From positions 1,462,936-1,526,935 of the forward strand of contig NC_007796.1 of the NCBI RefSeq assembly GCF_000013445.1: a stretch of DNA of 64,000 nt, given 5' to 3'. The notes beneath the pieces are model-generated. The model made no database searches, was not told the origin of the DNA, and saw only the letters and a list, made by a program, of their open reading frames with translations. Both the position numbers and the translations under genes were made by a program. The DNA is from Methanospirillum hungatei JF-1 (GTDB lineage: Archaea > Halobacteriota > Methanomicrobia > Methanomicrobiales > Methanospirillaceae). Positions 46,758-55,839 of the stretch are shown here, piece by piece. Within the stretch, counting starts at the first letter, position 1, and each line of letters starts with the position of its first letter.

Positions 46758-47174
46758 ATGATGGAAAAGAGAACATCACCAAGAAATGAAGATCTTCTGG
46801 AAGAAATTTATAAGATCTCACTGGAGAAGGGGTATGCCAAATCCCGCGACATTGCAGGTGCACTCATTATCTCCCCGGCAACCGTGACTGAACGGTTTAA
46901 AAAATTAGAGGAAGCAGGCTATGTAAATTATGAAAGGTACGGCGGAGTGACCCTGACACCCGAAGGAATACGTATTGCCGAACGGACGATTCAGTCCCAC
47001 TATGCAATCCGAAGACTTCTTGAACTGGCCGGAGTTGAAACAACAATCGCCAACCGGGATGCATGCATCATGGAGCATGGCCTTTCACCTGATTCGTATA
47101 AAAAACTGGTCCCATTTATTAAATTCATTGAGGAAAGATGCAAAGGTATGGAGATGAAAAAGCAATTATCCTGA
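46758..47174 (+). CDS. DtxR/MntR-family metal-dependent repressor (second copy)
   Basis: 138 residues, a close paralogue of the regulator at 34.2 kb: same GYAKSRDIA, SPATVTERFKKLEEAGYVNYERYGGVTLT and DACIMEHGLSPDSY blocks. Candidate metal ligands in the last block are Cys, Glu and His. It lacks the SH3-like third domain. It sits between the divergent DUF364 gene and the large activase-like gene, so it may control either or both. Having two copies, one at each side of the binding-protein/methyltransferase genes, suggests they share targets or respond to different metals. Confidence 0.9.
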   Translation: MMEKRTSPRNEDLLEEIYKISLEKGYAKSRDIAGALIISPATVTERFKKLEEAGYVNYERYGGVTLTPEGIRIAERTIQSHYAIRRLLELAGVETTIANRDACIMEHGLSPDSYKKLVPFIKFIEERCKGMEMKKQLS

Positions 47175-47370
47175 TCTTTTTCTTAGTACAATAATCCCCA
47201 CCCTTCAGTATCTGCTCGCTGTCTGGTATTCTAACATTCTGACAGAACTCAAAAACTCTTTGATTCAGATTTCGGGAAACTCCGGTTTTTCGAAAAAAGT
47301 TGGGCCATCATCTAAATATGCCATCGTTGCGTAATTGTAATAGTTTAAAATAAACCGTTGAGAAGTAAGT

Positions 47371-50300
47371 ATGAACACATTAACATCCCAAATGAAATCA
47401 GATCCGGACCATTCGGATCTCGCTGATGAAAAGATAAACCCAGAAACATACAGTATCGGTATTGATATCGGATACTCATCGATCAAAATCGGCCTGGTGA
47501 ACAGTTCTTTGCAACCAGTATATGCAGATTACATCCTTCATAAAGGAAAAATCAAAGAAACCCTGCAGAAAATACTTGCAACGCTTGCAGGGCAGTATGA
47601 TCCAACATCAATAACACATGGGGCGGTAACCGGAAGTGAATCAAAATGGATATCCAAAGATCAGACCATTCATCACGTCAATGATGTATCGGCACTCCTT
47701 GAAGGGAGCCTGTGCCTGGATGATTCGGTTCATTCAATCATTGATATCGGGGGACAGACCGCCAGGTATATTACCGGATTTACGAGCAGGGAAAAATCAT
47801 GCATCGAAATTTCTATGAACTCCAATTGTGCTGCAGGGACGGGTTCATTTCTTGAAGAACAGGTGTCACGGCTGAATCTGTCTATTGAGGATTATGCAGC
47901 CTATGCGGCTAAAAGTTCAAGCATTCCACGAATTGCCGGGAGATGCAGTGTATTTGCCAAAACCGACATCATCCATCATCAGCAGGAAGGTGTTCCAGTT
48001 GAGGATATTCTCCAGGGTCTTGCATATGCTCTTATCAGGAATTACCGGGGAGCAGTAATCAAAAAACTGCCCATTACAAGACCAGTATTCTTCGCTGGCG
48101 GAGTAGCACACAATGACGCTATTGTCAATGCCATATCAGACATCCTAGATCTCTCTGATGGAAAACTCATCGTTTCAGATTTGAGTGGAAATGCTGCAGC
48201 AATAGGAACGGCAATTATTGCTAAGCAGAATAATCTGACAATCTCACCTGATGAATTATCCTCGATTCTCACCCGCAACGAATGCAATTCAAACAATTCG
48301 GAACTCAGCCTGCCAGCTCTTGCCCGGTTCGGAAAGGAAGACTGCACAAACAAACATATCTGTGCTCCAATCTCTTCAGGAGATGAGATAACCGATTGTT
48401 TTCTAGGCATTGATATCGGTTCAACCAGTACAAACCTGGTTCTCATGAATGAAAACAAGGAGATTGTTGCATTCAGGTATCTAAGAACTCTGGGAGACCC
48501 ATTCCATGCAGTCAGTACCGGGCTTGCTGACCTTGGAAGAGAATTCAAAGACAAGGTACGGGTTATCGGAGTTGGAACAACCGGTTCAGGACGGTACATG
48601 ATTGCAAGGCTGTTCGGAGCTGATGTTGTGAAAGATGAGATCACCGCCCAGGCAAGAGCTGCAATCACGCTTGATCCCCTGGTAGATACCGTGTTTGAAA
48701 TCGGCGGTCAGGACTCCAAGTTTATCAGCCTGAGAAATGGTGTCGTCACTGACTTTCAGATGAATAAGATATGTGCTGCAGGTACCGGATCATTTATCGA
48801 AGAGCAGTCCAAAAAATTCGATATTCCCATTGATGATTTTGGAGATAAGGCACTTGCCAGTACAAAACCGGAGTATCTTGGTGAACGGTGCACCGTATTC
48901 ATCGAAACCAGTATTGCCGCCTGCCTTGCCAATGGAACTAGTACTGAAGATATCGTATCAGGCCTGTGCTATTCCATTGTGAAAAATTATCTGAACCGGG
49001 TGGTCGGACAGAAGAAGATCGGAGATCGGATATTCCTGCAGGGAGGTATCGCCTATAACCAGGGAGTGATCAACGCATTCCGTTCACTGACCGGGAAAGA
49101 GATCATTGTTCCTCCATTCTTTAGTGTGACCGGAGCCTATGGAGCGGCAATCCTGACCTGCGAAGAGATGGGATCACGGAAGACCTCATTCAAAGGATTT
49201 GACCATATCGCCTCATCCGGTGAGGGAGAGATAGAAAAAGTAGCGAATTCCGATTCAGGATCTGATTTTGAAGAGATGGTCACGGACCTTATCTTTGAAG
49301 GGTATGATGGAACACTGGATCCCAGTAAAAAGACCATCGGAATCCCACGGGCTCTCTTCACCTATGGCATGTATCCAATGTTTGACGCCTTTTTCCGAGA
49401 GCTGGGGTATAATGTCCTCCTGTCAGATCCGACAAGTGAAAAGACCATCTGGCTCGGACAGGATTATTCACTTGACGAGACCTGTTACCCGGTCAAACTG
49501 ATCAATGGTCATGTGGCAGAGCTGGTGGAGAAAAAGGTGGACTACATCTTTTTCCCAGACCTGTACACGGTTGTTCACCCAAACTCCCATACCCGCCAGG
49601 ATTTTGGCTGCCCGTACATGCAACTTGCATTCAAACTGGTAAACCGGGCAATGGAACTTGATACGAAAGGCATCAAACTGCTTGCTCCTACCATCGGTTT
49701 TAGTCTTGGTGAACAATTCATGAAAAACAGTTTTATGAATCTTGGAACGATGCTTGACCGGACAACGGAGGAAACAGGGAAAGCCCTTCAGAAAGGGATG
49801 CAGGCATTCCATGATTTTGAAACCCGGATTATGGAAAAGGGGAAACAAATCGTGCAGGGCCTTCAGGCTGATGAAAAGGCATTTGTCCTGATTTCAAAAA
49901 CCTACGGGGTAGCAGATCCTGTCTTAAACCTTGGTATCCCCGGAAAACTGAAAGAGATGGGATATAAAACCCTTGCATTCTATAACCTCCCGGAATGTGA
50001 TGTTTCGAGCGAACACCCAAACATGTTCTGGCCATTTGGTCAGCATATCCTCGAAGCGGCGCAGGTTGTCAGGCAACATCCAAACCTGTATGCAATCTTC
50101 CTGACCCATCATGGATGTGGTCCGGATACCGTATTCACCCACTATTTCAAGGAGATTATGGGAGATAAACCATATCTGAACATAGAAGTTGATGAACATT
50201 CTTCAGGAGTCGGTGTGATAACCAGACTTGAAGCATTCGTAAACAGTCTGAACCATATACCCTCACAGCCTGCAGAGGATATGAATTGTTACCCGGAACG

Positions 50301-51435
50301 TGTTCCTCACCCGAAAGCCGGGATAACAACCAACGGTCTTGCATTTTCCAGTTCCTGTGAGTATTACCTGCCTGATCTCTATCCATATTCCGGACTTTTT
50401 TGCGAACATTTCAGTAAAAAAGGAATCCGTGCTCACCCGTTTCCACCTACGAGTGAAAAGTCCATTGATGAAGGGAGAAAACACACCATAACAAATGAAT
50501 ACTTCTCAATGGCTGCACTTGTCGGTGATGTACTGAATATTCCGGACATTCGAAACAAAGGAGATATCCCAAAAGTTCTCTTCATTCCACAGAACGAGGG
50601 AGCAGAAGTTGACGGGCAGTATAACAGGTTTATACGCACGATTCTTGATGAAGAAGGGCTATCTCACGTCTGGGTTGAATCTCCGTTCATTGAAGATATC
50701 ATATACGAGGATGAGAGTTTTCTCACATCACTCTTCTGTCTCCTCATTGCAGGAGACTTAATTCTGGTGACCCCCGTGTCTGACCGGGCCAGGTACCTGA
50801 ACCAGATGAAAGGTATGATACAGAGAAATGAACTTGATATCCGTTCTCTGAAAAGAGTCGCCTGGGAGATTTCAATGATCCTGCAGTCAGCACCTCCGGA
50901 AAAAACCATCCTTGCCATAGGTGAGCCACTCATTCTCTACAATGATATGCTGAATAACCAGATCCTGAATGGATTAGAAGAGAACAACGTCCGGGTTATG
51001 TTTGCACCTTTGAGCGAATGCTTCTGGCAGACCTGGAAGGATTACATTCTCCAGTACGGGAACGACAGGACTGATGTCCTCTTAAAGAAACTTGCCATAC
51101 TCGAAGATTATATGAATCAAATCCATCAGGTACTTGGTGTATTCAGCCCATATGAAGAGAAAACAGAAGACCTTATCAGACTCGCAGATGCCACCACCGG
51201 GTACTATGCCGGTGGATTTGGAAGATACAGGGAGGCAAAAGTTCTTGGGTTACCGTCATCGGTCAAAGGCGTGATAACCGTTTCATCAATGTATGAAAAC
51301 ACCGGAATCCTGCTTAATACTCTTCATAAAGGATTTGAATCAGACCACCAGAAGCCGGTGCTAAACCTGACATTTGACGGAACACACAATGACCATGACA
51401 AAAGCAAGGTTGAATCATTTCTCTACTATCTGTAA
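47371..51435 (+). CDS. Fused double ASKHA activase with DUF2229-type reductase region
   Basis: 1,354 residues. Two BcrA/BcrD-HgdC-like ATPase modules in tandem: the first from residue 27 (IGIDIGYSSIKIG, CAAGTGSFLEEQ), the second from about 344 (LGIDIGSTSTNLVL, IGGQDSKF, CAAGTGSFIEEQ, RCTVFIETSI). In the activase family the CAAGTGS and RCxVF Cys residues bind a [4Fe-4S] cluster at the dimer interface. After residue 650 come the DUF2229-type region (IGIPRALFTYGMYPMF, DETCYPVKL, FGCPYM) and a further region with HHGCGPDT, like the dehydratase/reductase partner. Such fusions use ATP to push electrons to very low potential; the acceptor is unknown. DGC-type gene follows after 22 bases. Confidence 0.85.
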   Translation: MNTLTSQMKSDPDHSDLADEKINPETYSIGIDIGYSSIKIGLVNSSLQPVYADYILHKGKIKETLQKILATLAGQYDPTSITHGAVTGSESKWISKDQTIHHVNDVSALLEGSLCLDDSVHSIIDIGGQTARYITGFTSREKSCIEISMNSNCAAGTGSFLEEQVSRLNLSIEDYAAYAAKSSSIPRIAGRCSVFAKTDIIHHQQEGVPVEDILQGLAYALIRNYRGAVIKKLPITRPVFFAGGVAHNDAIVNAISDILDLSDGKLIVSDLSGNAAAIGTAIIAKQNNLTISPDELSSILTRNECNSNNSELSLPALARFGKEDCTNKHICAPISSGDEITDCFLGIDIGSTSTNLVLMNENKEIVAFRYLRTLGDPFHAVSTGLADLGREFKDKVRVIGVGTTGSGRYMIARLFGADVVKDEITAQARAAITLDPLVDTVFEIGGQDSKFISLRNGVVTDFQMNKICAAGTGSFIEEQSKKFDIPIDDFGDKALASTKPEYLGERCTVFIETSIAACLANGTSTEDIVSGLCYSIVKNYLNRVVGQKKIGDRIFLQGGIAYNQGVINAFRSLTGKEIIVPPFFSVTGAYGAAILTCEEMGSRKTSFKGFDHIASSGEGEIEKVANSDSGSDFEEMVTDLIFEGYDGTLDPSKKTIGIPRALFTYGMYPMFDAFFRELGYNVLLSDPTSEKTIWLGQDYSLDETCYPVKLINGHVAELVEKKVDYIFFPDLYTVVHPNSHTRQDFGCPYMQLAFKLVNRAMELDTKGIKLLAPTIGFSLGEQFMKNSFMNLGTMLDRTTEETGKALQKGMQAFHDFETRIMEKGKQIVQGLQADEKAFVLISKTYGVADPVLNLGIPGKLKEMGYKTLAFYNLPECDVSSEHPNMFWPFGQHILEAAQVVRQHPNLYAIFLTHHGCGPDTVFTHYFKEIMGDKPYLNIEVDEHSSGVGVITRLEAFVNSLNHIPSQPAEDMNCYPERVPHPKAGITTNGLAFSSSCEYYLPDLYPYSGLFCEHFSKKGIRAHPFPPTSEKSIDEGRKHTITNEYFSMAALVGDVLNIPDIRNKGDIPKVLFIPQNEGAEVDGQYNRFIRTILDEEGLSHVWVESPFIEDIIYEDESFLTSLFCLLIAGDLILVTPVSDRARYLNQMKGMIQRNELDIRSLKRVAWEISMILQSAPPEKTILAIGEPLILYNDMLNNQILNGLEENNVRVMFAPLSECFWQTWKDYILQYGNDRTDVLLKKLAILEDYMNQIHQVLGVFSPYEEKTEDLIRLADATTGYYAGGFGRYREAKVLGLPSSVKGVITVSSMYENTGILLNTLHKGFESDHQKPVLNLTFDGTHNDHDKSKVESFLYYL

Positions 51436-51457
51436 ATTCCTAGAAAAGAGGTAAACC

Positions 51458-51877
51458 ATGAACACATCTACCAGTGATACGAAAAATAATGAATCGCACG
51501 GACATCCATCAAACGAACCGGGTTCAAAAACCGGTTCTGATCATATTATCATCCCCTGTTGTGGTCAGGCAAACACCGGACAGATATCCAATGAGGTTGC
51601 AATGGTCCTGTCAGATGAAGGATTCGGGATGTATTACTGTACTGCTCTTCTTGCAACGAAACCAGAGGTTATTATAAGCCGAATGCAGGGAACGGAGAAG
51701 ATCATCGCCATCGATGGATGCACTATAGCCTGTGCAAAGAAAATTGCATTGCAGGCAGGATTTAAGGTGAACCACCATGTTCTGGTTACTGACCTTGGGA
51801 TTGAAAAGAAAAAAGGGCGTAACTTTACTTCTGAACAGGTTGCATGCGTCATTGATGTTATCCGGAAGGGATGCTGA
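51458..51877 (+). CDS. DGC-domain cysteine protein, putative zinc-binding
   Basis: 139 residues. A polar N-terminal tail of 30 residues precedes a DGC-type domain named for its conserved Asp-Gly-Cys: IIPCCGQANTGQISNEVA near residue 31 and IAIDGCTIACAKKIA near 88, with a further Cys in VACVIDVIRKGC. The family is annotated as putative zinc binding; no reaction is known. It lies 22 bases after the large activase gene with GAGGT upstream, so both are one transcription unit. The Cys-rich motifs would suit a metal or sulfur carrier for the activase, which is inference. Confidence 0.82.
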   Translation: MNTSTSDTKNNESHGHPSNEPGSKTGSDHIIIPCCGQANTGQISNEVAMVLSDEGFGMYYCTALLATKPEVIISRMQGTEKIIAIDGCTIACAKKIALQAGFKVNHHVLVTDLGIEKKKGRNFTSEQVACVIDVIRKGC

Positions 51878-52086
51878 CCTTCAGGACATGACAATTCCCT
51901 CCTCTTGCAATCCAGATATTATATGATTTCACCTGCAGCATTCAGTTATTCTTTCGTTGGAATGCATATACTCCGAGAGTTACAATTATTGACACATGTA
52001 CAACAGACAGGATCTATAGTTAAATATTAACCGTAATAAAAACAACCGTTAGACATAATGAAAGGAAAACCCAACATGTGTTTATC

Positions 52087-52566
52087 ATGAAAAATATCTG
52101 GAAATTTGCTCCTGAGGATGGAAAAGAGAGAGGGCTACTCACCCTTCTCGTCCTTCATTTCCTGGAGAAAAAACCACAATCTGGATATGAACTGCTAAAG
52201 GAGATCGATGAGACAACCGATAGTACCTGGGTGCCAAATAAAGGGACTTTGTATCCTCTTCTGAAATCATTGGAGCAGGAGGGCTTGATACAAGTGAAAG
52301 AGGTAGGCAAACGATCAAAGATTACGTTTGAACTAACAGAAGATGGAAGACAGATGCTCTCCACTCTGAAAGGGAAAAAAGAAGAAGCAGAGACGAGGGT
52401 TACTTTCTTCAAAAAATTGCACCGGGAAGTATTTGGCGAAGAAAATTTCTCTTTCATCAATTTTATGATGGATGTCAGGTTTTACGTCGAAGATCTTCCT
52501 GAAGAGAAAAAACCGGCAGCAATTAAAATTTTACAGACAGCCTTTGACGAGATAAAAAATTTATAA
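52087..52566 (+). CDS. PadR-family transcriptional regulator
   Basis: About 159 residues. A winged helix with the PadR pattern: LLTLLVLHFLEKKPQSGYELLKEID, PNKGTLYPLLKSLEQEGLI, GKRSKITFELTEDGR. The C-terminal part is a helical dimerisation region. The ATG at 52087 is preferred; a GTG at 52078 would add three residues. It heads a run of four same-strand genes (TrmO-like, FmdE-like, methyltransferase; gaps of 50, 13 and 15 bases) and likely controls them. The signal is unknown. The AT-rich 52020-52060 region upstream carries two ACCGT-type elements that could be promoter parts. Confidence 0.88.
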   Translation: MKNIWKFAPEDGKERGLLTLLVLHFLEKKPQSGYELLKEIDETTDSTWVPNKGTLYPLLKSLEQEGLIQVKEVGKRSKITFELTEDGRQMLSTLKGKKEEAETRVTFFKKLHREVFGEENFSFINFMMDVRFYVEDLPEEKKPAAIKILQTAFDEIKNL

Positions 52567-52616
52567 CAAGGCACCACAGACCCATTTCTCATATTTCACA
52601 AAACACATAGGATACC

Positions 52617-53159
52617 ATGACAAAAAGCACCATTCAGGATACTACTATTTGTATTACACCCGTCGGAATCGTGAAAAATAATCTTCTTGCTCCACCTCTC
52701 ATAGCCGGAAAAGACGGCCTTGAGCATAACCAGGCATGTACTTCTGCCATGAAAGACATGACCGATACCAATACCCGTGTTTCAGAGATTATTCTCTCCG
52801 AAGAATTCTCAGAGCTTCTCGAGGGTATTGAAGAATATTCACATGTAATAATCCTGTACTGGGGACATGAGGTCCCAGTCTCCGGGAGGACAATGAAGAA
52901 AACCCACCCGGCTGGTATGACCAATTATCCAAAACAGGGAATTTATGCAACATACAGCCCTGCACGGCCTAACCCGGTATTGATGACAGTCGTTCAACTG
53001 GTGAAAAAAGAAAAAAACCGGCTCTATGTATCCGGCCTTGATGCCATCAATAACAGCCCGGTGCTTGATATCAAACCATATGTTCCCCTCTTATTTCCTC
53101 AGGAAGGAGTAATCATCCCTGAGTGGATGACAAAGATCATGACAGAATTTCATTCGTAA
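52617..53159 (+). CDS. TrmO/TsaA-like protein (diverged copy)
   Basis: 180 residues of the TsaA (YaeB/VirR-like) SAM-dependent methyltransferase family. It keeps ITPVGIVKN at the N-terminus, EEYSHVIILYW, SPARPNPVLMTVV and LDIKPY. The usual DGTPLLDIKPY motif is altered to NNSPVLDIKPY, and RPNPIG is altered to RPNPVL. Typical TrmO adds a methyl group to the threonylcarbamoyl adenosine of tRNA, but these changes and the company it keeps suggest another substrate. It is the second gene of the PadR operon. A second family member sits in the molybdate operon at 56.6 kb with the canonical motif. Confidence 0.85.
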   Translation: MTKSTIQDTTICITPVGIVKNNLLAPPLIAGKDGLEHNQACTSAMKDMTDTNTRVSEIILSEEFSELLEGIEEYSHVIILYWGHEVPVSGRTMKKTHPAGMTNYPKQGIYATYSPARPNPVLMTVVQLVKKEKNRLYVSGLDAINNSPVLDIKPYVPLLFPQEGVIIPEWMTKIMTEFHS

Positions 53160-53172
53160 AGGAGATCATACC

Positions 53173-53985
53173 ATGGAAAAATCTCAGGATGCAAAGAAAA
53201 AAACTGATAGTACTTCAGGTGTGCTGAGCAGAGAGATGATTGATGAACTCAAAAAAGATCCGAGAGCTCTCTTTAAAGAAGCGATTCGAAAGAATGATGC
53301 AGCCTCCTGCCTGGTAAAGACCGCTGAGATTCATGGGCATTATTGTCCGGGTAGTACTCTCGGTGTTATGGCAACGCTATATGGACTTAGTCTTCTGAAG
53401 AAAGAAACGGCCGATTCGGATGGAATCATGGAGAACCTTCTCGCCATCATTGAGGTGAATGCCTGTTTTGCAGATGGTGTGCAGGCGGTCTCCGGGTGTA
53501 CACTTGGAAACAACTCACTCATTTATCGCGATCTTGGAAAACATGCCGTAACTTTTGTATCCAGAAATGAAAAAGAAGGAGTCAGAATCCGTCTGCTTCC
53601 TGATTTCAAGACCTATATTCATAAAGAGGTGCCGGAATTTTACCCTCTCATGGACAAGGTGATCATGAAAAGGAAGGGAACACAGGAAGAAGAGAAATTA
53701 TTCAGGGAAAAAGCAACCGAAGCAGCATTTGCAATAATTACGTATCCATTTGAAAAACTCTTTGCTTTCGAGCGGGTTATACCAGTTATCCCTGAACGTG
53801 CACCGATAACCGGCACGATGGTATGCCCGGAATGTGGTGAAGAGGTCATGGAAACAAAAACGGGGAAACGTGGCCTGCTCCGGAATATGTGTTTCGCATG
53901 TGGAGGAAAATTCCAGGAAGTGAATGGGCAGGGAATCATTGAAAGAAACTTCCGGGACCATGGCCATCATACGGAGCCGGAATAA
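53173..53985 (+). CDS. FmdE-family protein with zinc ribbon
   Basis: 270 residues. The FmdE domain shows the paired motifs EIHGHYCPGSTLGVMA near residue 55 and VNACFADGVQAVSGCTLGNNSL near 95, which supply Cys/His metal ligands. Near 217 a zinc ribbon follows (CPECGEE and CFACGG). FmdE was first noted in the operon of formylmethanofuran dehydrogenase, a molybdenum/tungsten enzyme, but the family has many stand-alone members of unknown role. The gene lies 13 bases after the TrmO-like gene and 15 before a methyltransferase gene. Next to it, convergently, is a molybdate/tungstate transporter, so a role in Mo/W handling is plausible. Confidence 0.85.
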   Translation: MEKSQDAKKKTDSTSGVLSREMIDELKKDPRALFKEAIRKNDAASCLVKTAEIHGHYCPGSTLGVMATLYGLSLLKKETADSDGIMENLLAIIEVNACFADGVQAVSGCTLGNNSLIYRDLGKHAVTFVSRNEKEGVRIRLLPDFKTYIHKEVPEFYPLMDKVIMKRKGTQEEEKLFREKATEAAFAIITYPFEKLFAFERVIPVIPERAPITGTMVCPECGEEVMETKTGKRGLLRNMCFACGGKFQEVNGQGIIERNFRDHGHHTEPE

Positions 53986-54000
53986 GAGGAGAGTGATCCC

Positions 54001-54618
54001 ATGAATGAATCACATATTTGTAAAGGAGCTCTGCATATGACACAGCCCGGCCCAGGACACCGGAGAGGAAAAGGTCCAAGTAGTTTTTGGATGCAGGATC
54101 CGGATATCGTCTTCAGGGAATTAAACCTGAATGAAGGCGATACATTTCTTGATATCGGGTGTGGGACCGGAGATTATACAATCCGGGCAGCAACTGAAGT
54201 TGGCAGGAATGGAACCGTTTTTGCTACCGATATACAGGAAGGACTTGTTCATGAACTCATGAAAAAAGCGGAGGATTCAGGACTGGAAAATATCCAGGCA
54301 TTTGTAAATGATATTCAAAACCCATTGCCATTTGAGAATAATAGTATCGACATATGCTTCATCTCAACAGTTCTGCATAGTCTTGATCTGAATCAGACTG
54401 GACCATTGCTACTTCGGGAGATAAAGCGTGTTTTAAAAAAAGACGGAATTCTAGTGATAATTGAATGCAATAAAGAAAACCTGACCTTTGGCCCGCCTGT
54501 CCACATGCGGATATCTGCAGATGAAATAGAAAAAATCGTGTCGCCCTATGGGTTTGTCCAGATCTCCCATGCTGACCTTGGTTTTAATTATTTAGTTACG
54601 TTCATCATCCAAACCTGA
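54001..54618 (+). CDS. Class I SAM methyltransferase of PadR operon
   Basis: 205 residues. The SAM-binding core is complete: FLDIGCGTGDYTIRAA as motif I, VFATDIQEGLVHELMKKA as motif II, and SIDICFISTVLHSLD and GILVIIECNKENLTFGPP as later strands. It resembles ubiquinone/arsenite-type class I methyltransferases (COG2226 style). GAGAGTGA lies just before the ATG at 54001. It is the last gene of the PadR-TrmO-FmdE operon and is convergent with the molybdate transporter ATPase. The substrate is unknown. Confidence 0.87.
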   Translation: MNESHICKGALHMTQPGPGHRRGKGPSSFWMQDPDIVFRELNLNEGDTFLDIGCGTGDYTIRAATEVGRNGTVFATDIQEGLVHELMKKAEDSGLENIQAFVNDIQNPLPFENNSIDICFISTVLHSLDLNQTGPLLLREIKRVLKKDGILVIIECNKENLTFGPPVHMRISADEIEKIVSPYGFVQISHADLGFNYLVTFIIQT

Positions 54619-54783
54619 AATTCTTAAATTTTTTGGGGGTTCAGATATACCAATTATTCAGATTATCCCTTTTGGCTCTTCGACGCAATAAATGAGTTCG
54701 TCAAATTTTTTTTATCCGTAACTTAAGTTGAAACTGGTATCAAATAATCATCCAGTCATTTCAAAAAATATATTGGTTAAAAT

Positions 54784-55830
54784 TTAAAAAACATGAACTG
54801 CTGAAGCTTTAAATGTAAGATATACTTCTTCATCTTCGGTCAAATGCATTTCATCCCATCCTCTTCTGGTCATGACTGATACTATTGGTATCCCAACATC
54901 AATAGTTACTTTGATTACCATCCCGTTATTTTTAATATCAGTGATCCTGCCTTTGAAAGAATTTCTTGCACTGGAAACTATAGGATCCCGGGATAGAAGA
55001 ATATCCTCGGGACGTACTGTTGCATACACCTCTCTTTCTCCGATGCAGGTTGCTGAATAGATAGTATACCCATCAATCTTGATAGCGGAGATACCCTCCT
55101 GATGAGAACATTCCCCTTTAAAAATATTTTCCATACCGGTGAATGCAGCAATGAACTCTGATTCCGGTTTTCTGAACACTTCATCAGGATCTCCAATCTG
55201 AGATATCTCTCCCTTATTCATAATAGCAACCCGATCTGCCAGAGAAAAAACCTCCTCAAAATTATGAGTAATATGAATTACTGTAACATTGGTGATATCA
55301 TGAATTCTGCGAAGTTCAGTCCGGAGTTTGTCTCTGGTCTGACCATCAAGAGCACTCAGTGGTTCATCCAGCAGCAGAAGGTTCGGTTCCATAACCAGGG
55401 ACCGAGAAATTGCGGCTCTCTGTTGTTCTCCTCCACTCAGGGTTTCGGGTTTTCGATGAAGGAGATGATCAATGCTCAGCAGTCTGGCCATCTCAAGCGT
55501 CTTCTTTTTGATGAATTCAGGATTTTTTTTCCGGGTCTTTAAACCAAACCCGATGTTTTCCTCTACCGTCAGATGGGGAAAAAGCATGTAATCCTGGTAT
55601 ACCATGCAGATATTTCGGTCCTTGGGTGCTAAATTGGTAATATCCTTCCCATCCATGATAATTCGTCCTGAATCGGGAGGGTAAAATCCTGCAATTGTTT
55701 CAAGAAGAATGGTCTTTCCAGCCCCTGTCGGACCAATAATTACCAGGTATTCTCCGGGAGAAACATCAAGAGTCACGTTCCGGAGAACAAATTCACCCAT
55801 GTCTTTAGATAAATTCTCGGTATGTAACAT
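54784..55830 (-). CDS. modC: Molybdate/tungstate ABC transporter ATPase
   Basis: 348 residues. Walker A GPTGAGKT near residue 33, Q-loop MVYQDYMLFPH, signature LSGGEQQRA near 132, Walker B LLLLDEPLSALD near 152, His switch THNFEE. The C-terminal 110 residues form a TOBE-type domain (VYATVRPEDILLS, FKASAVHVF) which in ModC/WtpC binds oxyanion and inhibits transport. It is the last gene of a leftward operon: binding protein, TrmO-like, permease, this ATPase. I cannot tell molybdate from tungstate. Confidence 0.93.
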   Translation of the reverse strand: MLHTENLSKDMGEFVLRNVTLDVSPGEYLVIIGPTGAGKTILLETIAGFYPPDSGRIIMDGKDITNLAPKDRNICMVYQDYMLFPHLTVEENIGFGLKTRKKNPEFIKKKTLEMARLLSIDHLLHRKPETLSGGEQQRAAISRSLVMEPNLLLLDEPLSALDGQTRDKLRTELRRIHDITNVTVIHITHNFEEVFSLADRVAIMNKGEISQIGDPDEVFRKPESEFIAAFTGMENIFKGECSHQEGISAIKIDGYTIYSATCIGEREVYATVRPEDILLSRDPIVSSARNSFKGRITDIKNNGMVIKVTIDVGIPIVSVMTRRGWDEMHLTEDEEVYLTFKASAVHVF

Positions 55831-55839
55831 AGGAACCCC

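Noticed and set aside
48042-48668. 208-codon minus-strand frame opposite the activase gene
   Set aside because: Shadow of the long activase gene, which has unmistakable ATPase motifs on the other strand.
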